Both the position numbers and the translations under genes were made by a program. A stretch of DNA of 37,495 nucleotides, taken from contig CAKUAV010000011.1 in NCBI GenBank assembly GCA_934636425.1, forward strand, positions 1-37,495. Direction: 5' to 3'. Position 1 is the first letter of the stretch, and each line of letters begins with the position of its first letter. Shown piece by piece: positions 23,901 to 31,711 of this stretch. The notes under the pieces were generated by a model. It worked only from the letters and a program-made list of their open reading frames with translations. It had not been told where the DNA came from and ran no database searches. The stretch is from an uncultured Clostridia bacterium (GTDB taxonomy: Bacteria; Bacillota; Clostridia; Christensenellales; Aristaeellaceae).

Positions 23901-25025
23901 CTGCGTGCCCAGCTTGCGGCTGGAGCCGACAAACTTGTCAAACGGCCACTTGGGCAGCTTCACCACCACATAGTCCAGCGTCGGCTCGAAGCAGGCGCAG
24001 GTCTTGCCGGTGATCTCGTTTTTGATCTCGTCCAGCGTGTAGCCCAGCGCGATCTGCGTGGTCACCTTGGCGATGGGATAGCCGGTCGCCTTGCTGGCCA
24101 GCGCCGAGGAGCGCGACACGCGGGGATTGACCTCGATGACGGCATATTCGAACGAATTGGGATTGAGCGCGAACTGGCAGTTGCAGCCGCCGGTGATGCC
24201 CAGCGCCGATATGATGTTGAGCGAGGCCGAGCGCAGCATCTGATATTCATAGGAGGACAGCGTCAGCGCCGGCGCGACGACGATCGAATCGCCGGTATGC
24301 ACGCCGACCGGATCGAGGTTTTCCATGCTGCACACGGCGATGGCGTTGCCCGCGCCGTCGCGCATGACCTCGAACTCGATCTCCTTCCAGCCCGCGATGT
24401 ACTTTTCAATCAGCACCTGCGTGATGGGCGACATATCCAGGCCGGTATACGCCACCTCGCGCAGCTCCTCCCGCGTGTAGGCCACGCCGCCGCCCGCGCC
24501 GCCCAGCGTGAACGCCGGCCGCACGATGACCGGGTATCCGATATCGTCGGCGATGGAAAGCGCCGTCTCCACGTCGTTGGCGATGTCCGAGGGGATGCAC
24601 GGCTCGCCGATGGCGGTCATTGTCTCCTTGAAGAGCTTGCGATCCTCCGCCTTGTCAATGGCCTCTGCGTTCGCGCCGATCAGACGCACGCCGTGGCTCT
24701 TGAGAAAGCCCTCCTTGTCCAGCTGCATGGCCAGCGTGAGGCCGGTCTGTCCGCCCAGTCCCGCCAGCATGCTGTCCGGCTTTTCCTTCTCGATGATGCG
24801 CCTGATCGTCTCGACGGTCAGCGGCTCCAGATAGATTTCGTCGGCCAGCGCCTTGTCGGTCATTATGGTGGCGGGGTTGGAGTTGACCAGCACGACGTTC
24901 ACGCCCGCGTCCTTCAGCACGCGGCAGGCCTGCGCGCCGGCGTAGTCGAACTCGGCGGCCTGGCCGATGACAATGGGGCCGGAACCGATCATCAGAACCT
25001 TCTTAATGTCTTTATTCAGCGGCAT
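21000..25025 (-). CDS. carB-dapF: Carbamoyl-phosphate synthase large subunit fused to a diaminopimelate epimerase domain
   Basis: A 1341-residue fusion in one uninterrupted frame. Residues 1 to about 1060 are a full CarB: two carboxyphosphate/carbamate ATP-grasp halves, each with its own start (KVLMIGSGPIVIGQAAEFDYAG near 9; IVMVLGSGPIRIGQGIEFDYSS near 545, each quoted in part), and the C-terminal MGS-like allosteric domain (about 930-1060). From about residue 1065 to the end (277 residues, 21000-21833) it is DapF-like: RHYGVGADGL, FNRDGSEG, STGNPHCV, RVNTEF, YERGNGET and ACGTGAC. The second catalytic Cys (Cys1284) is present. The first is replaced by Ala1135 (MAGNSIRC where the canonical enzyme has MCGN), and the substrate-binding Asn near the N-terminus is Ser (GSGSDY where GxGNDF is usual). 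Ala1135 is GCC, two base changes from a Cys codon. The start overlaps the end of carA by 14 bases. Confidence 0.93.
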   Translation of the reverse strand: MPLNKDIKKVLMIGSGPIVIGQAAEFDYAGAQACRVLKDAGVNVVLVNSNPATIMTDKALADEIYLEPLTVETIRRIIEKEKPDSMLAGLGGQTGLTLAMQLDKEGFLKSHGVRLIGANAEAIDKAEDRKLFKETMTAIGEPCIPSDIANDVETALSIADDIGYPVIVRPAFTLGGAGGGVAYTREELREVAYTGLDMSPITQVLIEKYIAGWKEIEFEVMRDGAGNAIAVCSMENLDPVGVHTGDSIVVAPALTLSSYEYQMLRSASLNIISALGITGGCNCQFALNPNSFEYAVIEVNPRVSRSSALASKATGYPIAKVTTQIALGYTLDEIKNEITGKTCACFEPTLDYVVVKLPKWPFDKFVGSSRKLGTQMKATGEVMAIAPTFEMAIMKAVRGAEIKLDTLNRPYYGDVPVEKRLEQVDDNRLFTMFEALKKGVSVDFIHDVTKVDRWFLSKLKKLADFEKELSEGLSDEKYIRAKKMGYPDAAIRRISGAKALPNVPSVYKMVDTCAAEFAAETPYFYSTFDSDCESRAFPRSGKPIVMVLGSGPIRIGQGIEFDYSSVHCVWTLKEMGYDVVIVNNNPETVSTDYDTADRLYFEPLTEEDVMRIIDVEKPVGVVVAFGGQTAIKLTGFLDRQGVRILGTSAESIDVAEDRERFDALLEKFSIRRPKGMGVRTMEEARDAARTLGYPVLLRPSYVIGGQNMTIANEEADVVRYMTRILSGGIDNPVLIDKYMPGVELEVDVISDGQDVLIPGVMEHVERAGIHSGDSIAVYPPYNLNDRMLKTICESSENLALALGTKGLVNIQYLIWEGELYVIEVNPRASRTIPYISKVTGVPMVDVASRVMLGEKLRDLGYGTGLYKTPPYCAVKVPVFSFEKLTDANAYLGPEMKSTGEVLGLAENISEALFKGLTSSGIKMPKPGEEIGVLLSVDAYDNDEIIALARKLSDLGCRLYATPDTARAVSALGTAVETVPTLGESDAIYSLLESGQINYVIYTGALRDDTIDDYIALHRKAVLLGVACFTSLDTANALADIIASRYNQSNTELVDINHLRASRQKLRFSKMQGSGSDYIYINNYDSSITCPEALSVSLCDRHYGVGADGLVLIERSEVADAKMRIFNRDGSEGLMAGNSIRCVAKFIYDNGLVNRMRVTIETASGVKTVTLYTRFGKVSSASVDMGAVSLRAKDVPCTLPCERVVNQRVEIGGRKYAVTCVSTGNPHCVVFTEHIEQLDLEEIGPLFENAPIFPERVNTEFIRVVNPMTIKMRCYERGNGETLACGTGACAAVVAAVENGLCKKNVDVTVNTRGGDLIVNYTGDHVVLTGSAALVYEGELEY

Positions 25026-26085
25026 ATCCGTTTTCCTCCATCATGGCGATAAAGCGACCAAACAGTTTCTCGGTGTCGTGGGGGCCGGAGCGGGCCTCGG
25101 GGTGGAACTGCACTGTGAACGCCTTCAGCTCGGGATAGTCCACGCCCTCGCAGGTCTGATCGTTGGCGTTGACAAAGCTCACAACGCCGTTTTTGATCGA
25201 GTCGCCCACTACGGCGTAGTTGTGGTTCTGGCAGGTGATGTAGTGCCGCCCATCGCTCACATGGCGCACAGGCTGGTTGCTGCCGTGATGGCCGTATTTG
25301 AGCTTGACCGTGCGGCCGCCCGCCGCCAACGCCGTCATCTGATGACCCAGACAGATGCCGAACATCGGCGCCGCGCCCATCAGCTTTCTGATCTGCTCGA
25401 TGCAGAAAGCGTTGTCGGCGGGGTTGCCCGGGCCGTTCGAGAGCATTATGCCGTCGGGCCGGCCGGCGAGTATCTCCTCCGCCGATGTAAAGGCCGGCAC
25501 GCGGTGAACGGCGCAGCCCGCCCTGCGCAGCAGCGTGATGATGTTCTTCTTCGTGCCGTAGTCGATCAGCGTGACGCGGTATTTTTCATCGGTGAGCGCC
25601 GGATAGTCGATCGGCTCGGGGCAGGTGACCGCCTCGACCGCCCCCTCGACACTGTACGCCCTGACGGCGCTCAGATCGGCGGGCAGCTCGTCGCAGATGA
25701 TGCCGTTCATCACGCCGTGCTCGCGTATGACCTTCGTGATGGCGCGCGTGTCCACGCCGCACAGGCCCGGCACGCCCTTCATCTTGAGGAATGTGTCCAC
25801 ATCATACTGGCAGCGGAAGTTGGACGGCGTGTCGCACCACTCGCGCACCACATAGCCGCGCACATGGCAGTCGCCCTCAAATTCCTCCTCGATGATCCCG
25901 TAATTGCCGATCATCGGGAAGGTCTGCATAACGATCTGGCCGTAATAGCTGGGATCGGTCAGCGTCTCGATGTAGCCGCACACGCCCGTGGTGAACACCA
26001 CCTCGCCGATCACGTCGCCCTCCGCGCCGAACGCCTGCCCCTCGAACACCGTTCCGTCCGCCAGAACAAGATACCTCTTCTTCAT
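25012..26085 (-). CDS. carA: Carbamoyl-phosphate synthase small subunit
   Basis: A 357-residue glutamine amidotransferase subunit that frees ammonia from glutamine for CarB. The N-terminal CPSase small-chain domain (1-150) shows LADGTVFEGQAFG and FTTGVCGYIETLTDPSYYGQ. The class I amidotransferase domain has Cys245 in GICLGHQ and His328/Glu330 in FHPE, so the triad is intact. The start at 26085 has GGAGG at the right distance; a longer in-frame ATG at 26121 would overlap the operator and adds unrelated residues. The stop overlaps the carB-dapF start by 14 bases, so translation is coupled. The promoter and ARG-box upstream point to control by arginine. Confidence 0.97.
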   Translation of the reverse strand: MKKRYLVLADGTVFEGQAFGAEGDVIGEVVFTTGVCGYIETLTDPSYYGQIVMQTFPMIGNYGIIEEEFEGDCHVRGYVVREWCDTPSNFRCQYDVDTFLKMKGVPGLCGVDTRAITKVIREHGVMNGIICDELPADLSAVRAYSVEGAVEAVTCPEPIDYPALTDEKYRVTLIDYGTKKNIITLLRRAGCAVHRVPAFTSAEEILAGRPDGIMLSNGPGNPADNAFCIEQIRKLMGAAPMFGICLGHQMTALAAGGRTVKLKYGHHGSNQPVRHVSDGRHYITCQNHNYAVVGDSIKNGVVSFVNANDQTCEGVDYPELKAFTVQFHPEARSGPHDTEKLFGRFIAMMEENGYAAE

Positions 26086-26125
26086 GCACGCTGCCTCCGT
26101 CATTGTGTATTGTCGGCTCATTTTT

Positions 26126-26139
26126 TGAATGAATATTCA
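26126..26139. promoter_or_regulatory. ARG-box-like operator upstream of carA
   Basis: TGAATGAATATTCA is a full match to the core ARG-box pattern TGAAT-N4-ATTCA bound by ArgR/AhrC. It lies about 30 bases downstream of the -10 box and 40 bases before the carA start. Confidence 0.6.
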
Positions 26140-26155
26140 TATAAGCCGCCGTTTA

Positions 26156-26171
26156 GCTCATAATTATGAGC
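26156..26171. promoter_or_regulatory. Perfect 16-base palindrome at the carA transcription start
   Basis: GCTCATAATTATGAGC is fully self-complementary and directly follows the -10 box, so a protein bound here would block initiation. It does not match the ARG-box core well and may be a second, weaker ArgR site or a site for another regulator. Confidence 0.5.
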
Positions 26172-26200
26172 ATTGTACCGCATAATCAGCCGTTTGTCAA
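26172..26200 (-). promoter_or_regulatory. Consensus SigA promoter of the carA / carB-dapF operon
   Basis: On the minus strand, TTGACA (26195-26200), a 17-base spacer and TACAAT (26172-26177). Confidence 0.85.
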
Positions 26201-26245
26201 CATCCGTTCAATTAAGGAATTGCTCCTGAAAAGCGCGTCGACTCT

Positions 26246-26291
26246 AAAAATCAGGTTCGAACGCTTCCTTCCAAAAAGCGCCCGAACCTGA
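26246..26291 (-). terminator. Terminator of the M28 peptidase gene
   Basis: On the minus strand, TCAGGTTCG pairs with CGAACCTGA, with inner GCGCTT/AAGCG pairing, followed by TTTTT. Confidence 0.8.
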
Positions 26292-26294
26292 CGG

Positions 26295-27539
26295 CTATTT
26301 CCTGTATAAATACCTGTCCACCATATCGCGAACTTCCTGAGGAATCTCTCGCTTAATCGGGAATACCGAAGCGCCGTCCAGACGCTTCATGATATCCAGA
26401 GCGGGATAGAGAATATTGGCCACCCCACGCGCGGACAGGAACGAAACCGTGTCCCGGCGGGAATGCATCACGCCCGCGCCGTGAGAGGCGGCGCGGTTGA
26501 TATTCAGACACGGAACGCCCGCGTCGGTCATGGGAATGGAATCGCTGGACTGTATGTTCTGCTTCACGTCGAAGGCATAGCCGCCCTCGTTCAAGAGCGC
26601 CGCCACATAGGCCACGCCGTCCTTATTGCAGGTGAGAGAGGCCTTGTTCGCGCCCAGCACGGGGCCGCCCACATCGGCGTTGAGCATAAACACGGTCTTG
26701 TCCAGATCGTGGGTGTCGGCGTAATGCCTGCTGCCCACTAGACCCTGCTCCTCCGAGCCGAAGAAGACGAACTTCAGCGTGCGGCGCGGCGGATTGGCCT
26801 TGAAATAGCGCATCAGCTCCATCAATACGACGCAGCCGGCCGCGTTGTCATACACGCCGGTGGAAAAATACACGCTGTCATAGTGCGCGCCCAGCAGGAT
26901 CTCCTCGCCTGCGCGGTCGGCGCCGGGGAGCGTGCAGACCACGTTCTGGCTCGCGCGCGTCACGTTTTCGTTTTTCACGGTCAGGCGCACCGTCGCGGCC
27001 TCGCTGCGCACCATATCGATCGCGTCGGCGGCGCGCATATTGACGGCGGGCAGAAAGCCCAACTCGTCCGTCAGCATCGGCCGCAGCTTGCAGATATTGA
27101 GATCGGACTTTTCGGGATCGTCGTCAAATTCGCCCGACCAGGTGATCACACCGGCCGCGCCCGCCTTGACGATGCGCTCATAGGCGCCGCGCCTTATGTC
27201 GTTGGTCAAAACGATCTTGCCGCGCGCATTCTGAAGGAGCGCCTCGGCCGCGTCCTCAACATAGAGGAAATCGGCGGTCAGCCCCTCCTGCGGCGTGTCG
27301 GCGCTGCGCTTGAAGCCGGTCACCTGATATTTTCTGTGATAGGGAGAGAGCACCTCCAGCTCGGCGCGCAGTACGTCCGCATCCTCGACGAAAAACGGCT
27401 CGAACTCGGCCGAAACGCCGAATGAGGCCGCCTCGTCGCGCAGAATTTCAGCCGCGCGGCGCTCATCGTCCGTGCCGCTCACCCGCTCGAAGGCCATTTT
27501 CTTCAGCAGTTCAAACGCGCGCTCTTCGCTCACCGTCAT
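26295..27539 (-). CDS. M28-family zinc aminopeptidase-like protein
   Basis: A 414-residue metallopeptidase of the M28 family. Zinc ligands and catalytic residues are in place: His219 (GAHYDS), bridging Asp231 (YDNAAG), Glu263/264 (GSEEQG), Asp289 (LNADVGG) and His359 (MHSRRDT). A PA-like insertion lies at about 90-175, as in secreted relatives such as aminopeptidase Y-type enzymes, but there is no signal peptide here. It probably trims N-terminal residues from imported peptides. I chose the ATG at 27539, with AAGGGA ten bases upstream; an ATG at 27560 in the same frame would add seven residues and has no visible ribosome-binding site. Confidence 0.9.
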   Translation of the reverse strand: MTVSEERAFELLKKMAFERVSGTDDERRAAEILRDEAASFGVSAEFEPFFVEDADVLRAELEVLSPYHRKYQVTGFKRSADTPQEGLTADFLYVEDAAEALLQNARGKIVLTNDIRRGAYERIVKAGAAGVITWSGEFDDDPEKSDLNICKLRPMLTDELGFLPAVNMRAADAIDMVRSEAATVRLTVKNENVTRASQNVVCTLPGADRAGEEILLGAHYDSVYFSTGVYDNAAGCVVLMELMRYFKANPPRRTLKFVFFGSEEQGLVGSRHYADTHDLDKTVFMLNADVGGPVLGANKASLTCNKDGVAYVAALLNEGGYAFDVKQNIQSSDSIPMTDAGVPCLNINRAASHGAGVMHSRRDTVSFLSARGVANILYPALDIMKRLDGASVFPIKREIPQEVRDMVDRYLYRK

Positions 27540-27687
27540 GCCTGCACCGTCCCTTACCATGTGATCCAGACCATGATATATGATATTCGCTCATCCGTCA
27601 AGGCTAATTTCTGGGCGGCTGTGCAAAGCTTTTGTTGCGCCCGTCAAAGATTTTCTGCGCAGCACATGAACTATAACTCTTTTTGCG

Positions 27688-27716
27688 TTGACATTGCGCC
27701 CCGTTTCGGCTAACAT
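27688..27716 (+). promoter_or_regulatory. SigA-type promoter of the DUF1846 gene
   Basis: TTGACA (27688-27693), a 17-base spacer and TAACAT (27711-27716). Confidence 0.7.
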
Positions 27717-27759
27717 AGATTCAAATGTAGAAATATGTCGTTTTCGGAGGGAGCCCGTC

Positions 27760-29241
27760 ATGAAACTGGGATTTGACAACGATAAATATCTTTCCCTTCA
27801 GTCGGAGCAGATTCTCAAGCGCATCCGCACGTTCGGCGGCAAGCTGTATCTGGAGTTCGGCGGCAAGCTGTTCGACGACCATCACGCCTCGCGCGTTCTG
27901 CCCGGCTTCAAGCCCGACAGCAAGCTGCAAATGCTGCTCAAGCTCAGGGATCAGGCGGAAATCGTCATCGCCATCAACGCCAACGACATCGAAGCGAGCA
28001 AGGTGCGCGGCGATCTGGGCATCACATACGACACCGACGTGCTGCGCCTGATCGACGCCTTCCGCGGCGTGGGGCTGTATGTGGGCAGCGTCGCCATAAC
28101 GCACTATGAGGGACAGGCCGCCGCCGACGCGTTCAAGAAAAAGCTCGAGCTGCTGGGCGTGAAGGTGTTCCGGCTCTATCTCATCCCCGATTACCCCTCC
28201 AACGTCAAAAAGATCGTCAGCGACGAGGGCTACGGCCGCAACGAGTATATCGAAACCGAGCGCTCGCTGGTCATCGTCACAGCGCCCGGCCCCGGCTCCG
28301 GCAAAATGGCCGTCTGCCTGTCCCAGCTCTATCACGAGCACAAGCGCGGCGTGGACGCGGGCTACGCCAAGTTCGAGACCTTCCCCGTCTGGAATCTGCC
28401 GCTCAATCATCCGGTCAACCTCGCCTACGAGGCCGCGACCGCCGACCTGAACGACGTGAACATGATCGACCCCTATCACCTCGAGGCGTACGGCGTGACC
28501 ACGGTCAACTACAACCGCGACGTGGAGATTTTCCCCGTGCTGAACGCCATGTTCGAGCGCATACAGGGCGTTTCGCCCTACAAATCGCCCACCGACATGG
28601 GCGTGAACATGGCGGGCTACTGCATCATGGACGACGAGGTGTGCCGCGAGGCCTCCCGCCAGGAGATCATACGCCGCTACTACAACACAATGTGCGCCTT
28701 AAAGCGCGGCGACGCGGAGCAGAGCGCCGTGAGCAAGATCGAGCTGCTCATGAGCAAGGCCGGCGTGACCAGCGAGGATCGTCCGGTCATCGCCGCGGCG
28801 CTGGGCGTCGAGGAGCGCACCGGCGCGCCCGGCGCGGCCATCCAGCTGCCCGACGGCGCGATCGTCACCGGCAAGACGTCGTCGCTTCTGGGCTGCACCG
28901 CCGGCATGCTCTTAAACGCCCTCAAGGCGCTGGCCGGCGTCAATCAGGAGCTCGACCTGCTCTCCAAGGTGGTCATAGAGCCGCTTCAGGATCTCAAGGT
29001 CAACTATCTGGGCAGCCGCAACCCGCGCCTGCACACCGACGAAATCCTGCAGGCGCTGAGCATCTGCGCCGCCACCAACCCGCTGGCCAAGCTGGCGCTC
29101 GAGCAGCTCAAGAAGCTGCGCGGCTGCGAGGCCCACTCCTCCGTCATACTCTCCCGCGTGGACGAGCGCACGCTGCGCAAGCTGGGCATCAACCTCACCT
29201 GCGAGCCGAAGCACGAGGGACAAAATCTCTATCACCGCTGA
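27760..29241 (+). CDS. DUF1846 family protein
   Basis: A 493-residue cytosolic protein of the DUF1846 family, which is widespread in Firmicutes and usually close to this length. Characteristic blocks are GFDNDKYLSLQSEQI (3-17), YLEFGGKLFDDHHASRVLPGF (30-50, split as YLEFGGKLFDDHH and ASRVLPGF), TAPGPGSGKMAVCLSQLYHE (near 188-207, a P-loop-like glycine run GPGSGK) and SPTDMGVNMAG. Structures of the family exist, but I know of no firm reaction; the GPGSGK loop suggests nucleotide binding. The start is set by CGGAGGGAG upstream of the ATG. It has its own promoter and terminator. Confidence 0.92.
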   Translation: MKLGFDNDKYLSLQSEQILKRIRTFGGKLYLEFGGKLFDDHHASRVLPGFKPDSKLQMLLKLRDQAEIVIAINANDIEASKVRGDLGITYDTDVLRLIDAFRGVGLYVGSVAITHYEGQAAADAFKKKLELLGVKVFRLYLIPDYPSNVKKIVSDEGYGRNEYIETERSLVIVTAPGPGSGKMAVCLSQLYHEHKRGVDAGYAKFETFPVWNLPLNHPVNLAYEAATADLNDVNMIDPYHLEAYGVTTVNYNRDVEIFPVLNAMFERIQGVSPYKSPTDMGVNMAGYCIMDDEVCREASRQEIIRRYYNTMCALKRGDAEQSAVSKIELLMSKAGVTSEDRPVIAAALGVEERTGAPGAAIQLPDGAIVTGKTSSLLGCTAGMLLNALKALAGVNQELDLLSKVVIEPLQDLKVNYLGSRNPRLHTDEILQALSICAATNPLAKLALEQLKKLRGCEAHSSVILSRVDERTLRKLGINLTCEPKHEGQNLYHR

Positions 29242-29248
29242 TTTTTTC

Positions 29249-29284
29249 GCGTCCCGGACGGCTCTGCGCCCCGGGACGCCTTTT
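29249..29284 (+). terminator. Terminator of the DUF1846 gene
   Basis: A 9-bp stem, GCGTCCCGG with CCGGGACGC, then CTTTTC. Confidence 0.75.
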
Positions 29285-29376
29285 CATGCGCCGACAAAAT
29301 CGGGCAGAGTTTGTCAGGACGGCCAGCCCGACGCGCGCTATAATGTCGTCAGACGGAAAAAAGGGAGGAAGGGCGC

Positions 29377-30288
29377 ATGGACGCATTCACGGGACTGACG
29401 CGCGCGCTCGGCTATATCGAGGCGCATCTCTCGGACGAGCTTGACTATAACGCCGCCGCCCGGGAGGCCGCCATGTCGCCGTATCAGTTCCAGCGCGTGT
29501 TCGGCGTACTGTGCGGCTGCCCGCTGGGCGAATATGTCCGCAAGCGGCGATTGACGCTGGCCGGCGCGGAGCTGGCCGCGGGCGGCGCGCGCGTGATCGA
29601 CGTGTCTCTCAAATACGGCTATGACAATCCGGAGAGCTTTGCCCGCGCGTTTTCGCGCTTTCACGGCGCTTCGCCCTCGCAGGTTCAATGCGGCGCACCG
29701 CTGCGCGCCTTCTCCCGCGTGTCCGTCAGACTGATTATGGAAGGCGGTCAGATTATGGATTACAGCATTGAAGAACGGGATGCAATGGTTCTCACCGGCT
29801 ACACGCGGCGCTTTTCCGGCGCGCCCGGCGGCGATGAGCGCGGAAATCAGGAGCGGGACTTCTACGTCCACACCCGCGCGGAGCAGTATCTGCTCAGGGG
29901 GCTCAAGCAGATTCACGGCGACGCGGCCGACTACAACGTCATATCGAACATCTCGGACGACGGCTACGACTTCTCCATCGCCGCGCGGCTGAATGACGAT
30001 GTGCGCGCGCGCCTTTGCGACGACACGATACTGGGCGAGCGCGACGCGCGGCGCTTTCACGAGATCGCGCTCGACAAGCAGCTCTACGCCGTGTTCCGCA
30101 CCGAGCCGGGCGCGTTTCCCACCGAGGCGCACATACCGCTGCGCGCGCGCATATTCAGCCAGTGGCTGCCCGCGTCCGGCTACGCGCTTGCCGACGCGCC
30201 CGAAATACAGATCATACACTGGTATCCCAGGCCGCACAAGGGCGAGCGCTACATCGAGATTCTCATTCCCATAGAACGCCCGAACTGA
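29377..30288 (+). CDS. AraC-family regulator with GyrI-like effector domain
   Basis: A 303-residue transcription factor. Two helix-turn-helix units of the AraC type occupy about 8-105, with signatures AAREAAMSPYQFQRVFGVLCG (residues about 26-46, quoted in part) and SLKYGYDNPESFARAFSRFHG. A GyrI-like/AraE-type small-molecule-binding domain follows from about 125 to the end (ERDAMVLTGYTRRFSG near its start; IQIIHWYPRP and RYIEILIPIE at its end). This N-terminal HTH plus C-terminal GyrI layout is that of Rob/SoxS-like multidrug sensors. A TATAAT box is at 29339-29344 and GGGAGG precedes the ATG. It is followed after 15 bases by an acetyltransferase gene that it probably controls. Confidence 0.93.
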   Translation: MDAFTGLTRALGYIEAHLSDELDYNAAAREAAMSPYQFQRVFGVLCGCPLGEYVRKRRLTLAGAELAAGGARVIDVSLKYGYDNPESFARAFSRFHGASPSQVQCGAPLRAFSRVSVRLIMEGGQIMDYSIEERDAMVLTGYTRRFSGAPGGDERGNQERDFYVHTRAEQYLLRGLKQIHGDAADYNVISNISDDGYDFSIAARLNDDVRARLCDDTILGERDARRFHEIALDKQLYAVFRTEPGAFPTEAHIPLRARIFSQWLPASGYALADAPEIQIIHWYPRPHKGERYIEILIPIERPN

Positions 30289-30303
30289 AAGGAGCTTTTT
30301 TCC

Positions 30304-31455
30304 ATGGAAGAGATTGTCCGCCTCACCGCCGCCGATTACAGCGAGGCCATCGATTTTCTCGATCTGGTCTTCAGTCAGGCCAAAAAACCGCATCATTTCG
30401 AAAAGATGCTGCCCCGGCTGGCCATGCCGGACGCCATGACGCATCATTTTGCCATCAGGCGCGACGGCCGCATACGCGCCATGCTGGGCGTTTATCCGCT
30501 TGAGACGGCCATAGACGGCGAGCGCTTTCTCTTCTCCACCACCGGCAATGTCGCCACGCACTGGCGCGACACGGGCAGGGGCTATATGTCGGCGCTGCTC
30601 GAGCGCGCCATGACCGAGCTGCACGACATCGGCGCGGACGCGTCGCGGCTGGGCGGTCACCGGCAGCGCTACAACCGCTATGGCTTCGAAATGGCCGGAA
30701 CAAGCGTCTCCATGAGTCTGACAGCGCACAACGTTCAGGGCGCAGCCTTCGCGCCGCTCGAGTTTCGCCCGGTCGCGCGCGAGGATGCGGAGACGCTCGC
30801 GCTGATCCGCGCCCTGCACGCGCGCTCCGCCATGGCCGTCGAGCGCGGAAACGACGACAGCCTTTACCGCGTGCTGACCGCATGGGAGGCGCAGCCCTTC
30901 GCGGCATTCGACGAAGAAGGCCGCTTCTCCGGCTATATCGTATCAGCGCAGGGCGGCGAAAGCCTCGCCGAGCTGATGGCCGAAACGCCCGAGCTGGCCG
31001 AGCGGATGCTGCTCTCATGGATAAAGGCGCATCCCGAAAGCGGGCTGTCCCTCACGCTGCCGCCGTGGGAGACGGAGACGATCGCGCGCCTGTCGCGGCG
31101 CTGCCAGTCGCTCAGCCTGAATCCGGCCAGCCAGTTCAAGATCATCTCCTGGGCGCGCATCACAAACGCGCTGTGCCACGTCAAAAGCCGCATGAGGCCG
31201 CTGATCGACGGCGAGTGCGTCGTCGACATTCCCGATGAAGCGCGCTTCATGCTGCGCGTGAAAAGCGGCGCGGCCAGCTGCGAGGAAACGGCGCTCCCGG
31301 CCGATCTGACGCTCGATCATCTCACGGCCACGCGGCTCCTGTTCGGCCCGCTGCCGCCGGAAGCCGTGCTGCCCGGGTTAAGCGGGAAAAGCGGCGCGAT
31401 GCTCTCGTCGCTTCTGCCGCTGCCGCTCTCCTGGAACGGTCAGGATCGCGTGTGA
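30304..31455 (+). CDS. GNAT-family N-acetyltransferase (Eis-like)
   Basis: A 383-residue protein with the size and layout of Eis-type acetyltransferases: an N-terminal GNAT domain (1-135) holding the acetyl-CoA loop THWRDTGRGYMSALLERAM near 82-100, a second GNAT-like domain in the middle and an SCP2-like C-terminal region (about 290-380). Eis relatives acetylate amines such as aminoglycosides or lysines, but the substrate here is unknown. AAAGGAG lies before the ATG. Cotranscription with the AraC/GyrI regulator suggests that its product responds to a small-molecule signal. A terminator follows. Confidence 0.88.
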   Translation: MEEIVRLTAADYSEAIDFLDLVFSQAKKPHHFEKMLPRLAMPDAMTHHFAIRRDGRIRAMLGVYPLETAIDGERFLFSTTGNVATHWRDTGRGYMSALLERAMTELHDIGADASRLGGHRQRYNRYGFEMAGTSVSMSLTAHNVQGAAFAPLEFRPVAREDAETLALIRALHARSAMAVERGNDDSLYRVLTAWEAQPFAAFDEEGRFSGYIVSAQGGESLAELMAETPELAERMLLSWIKAHPESGLSLTLPPWETETIARLSRRCQSLSLNPASQFKIISWARITNALCHVKSRMRPLIDGECVVDIPDEARFMLRVKSGAASCEETALPADLTLDHLTATRLLFGPLPPEAVLPGLSGKSGAMLSSLLPLPLSWNGQDRV

Positions 31456-31466
31456 TTTTTTTCGTC

Positions 31467-31504
31467 CGCCGCCTGCATTTTCATGTGCGGGCGGCGCTTT
31501 TTTT
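31467..31504 (+). terminator. Terminator of the AraC-GNAT operon
   Basis: An 11-bp stem, CGCCGCCTGCA with TGCGGGCGGCG (one G-U pair), and a run of seven T after one C. Confidence 0.85.
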
Positions 31505-31711
31505 ATGTGAAATTTTCGTCATGGCCACGATAAAAACAGACAGTTTTCCGCCGCCGAATCATCATTTTCGGCTCAGATTGGCCGCAAGACGCCCCTTGGC
31601 GACCCACTGCCATCATTCCGCCTTCCACAGCGCACTGGATTCTTTACAGAAAAACTGGTATACTAATAGGGTGTGAAGAGAAATAAAAGACCTTATCAGC
31701 GAGGTATAGCA

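Noticed and set aside
21723..25052. A 1109-codon open frame on the plus strand opposite carB
   Set aside because: It lies fully antisense to the clearly conserved carB, has His/Arg/Ala/Gln-biased composition and no ribosome-binding site. Long antisense frames are expected in GC-rich genes.
31643..31664. TTTACA and TATACT ahead of the ParB/BMP gene as a promoter
   Set aside because: The spacer is only 10 bases. A TATACT -10 may be used, but I could not find a matching -35.
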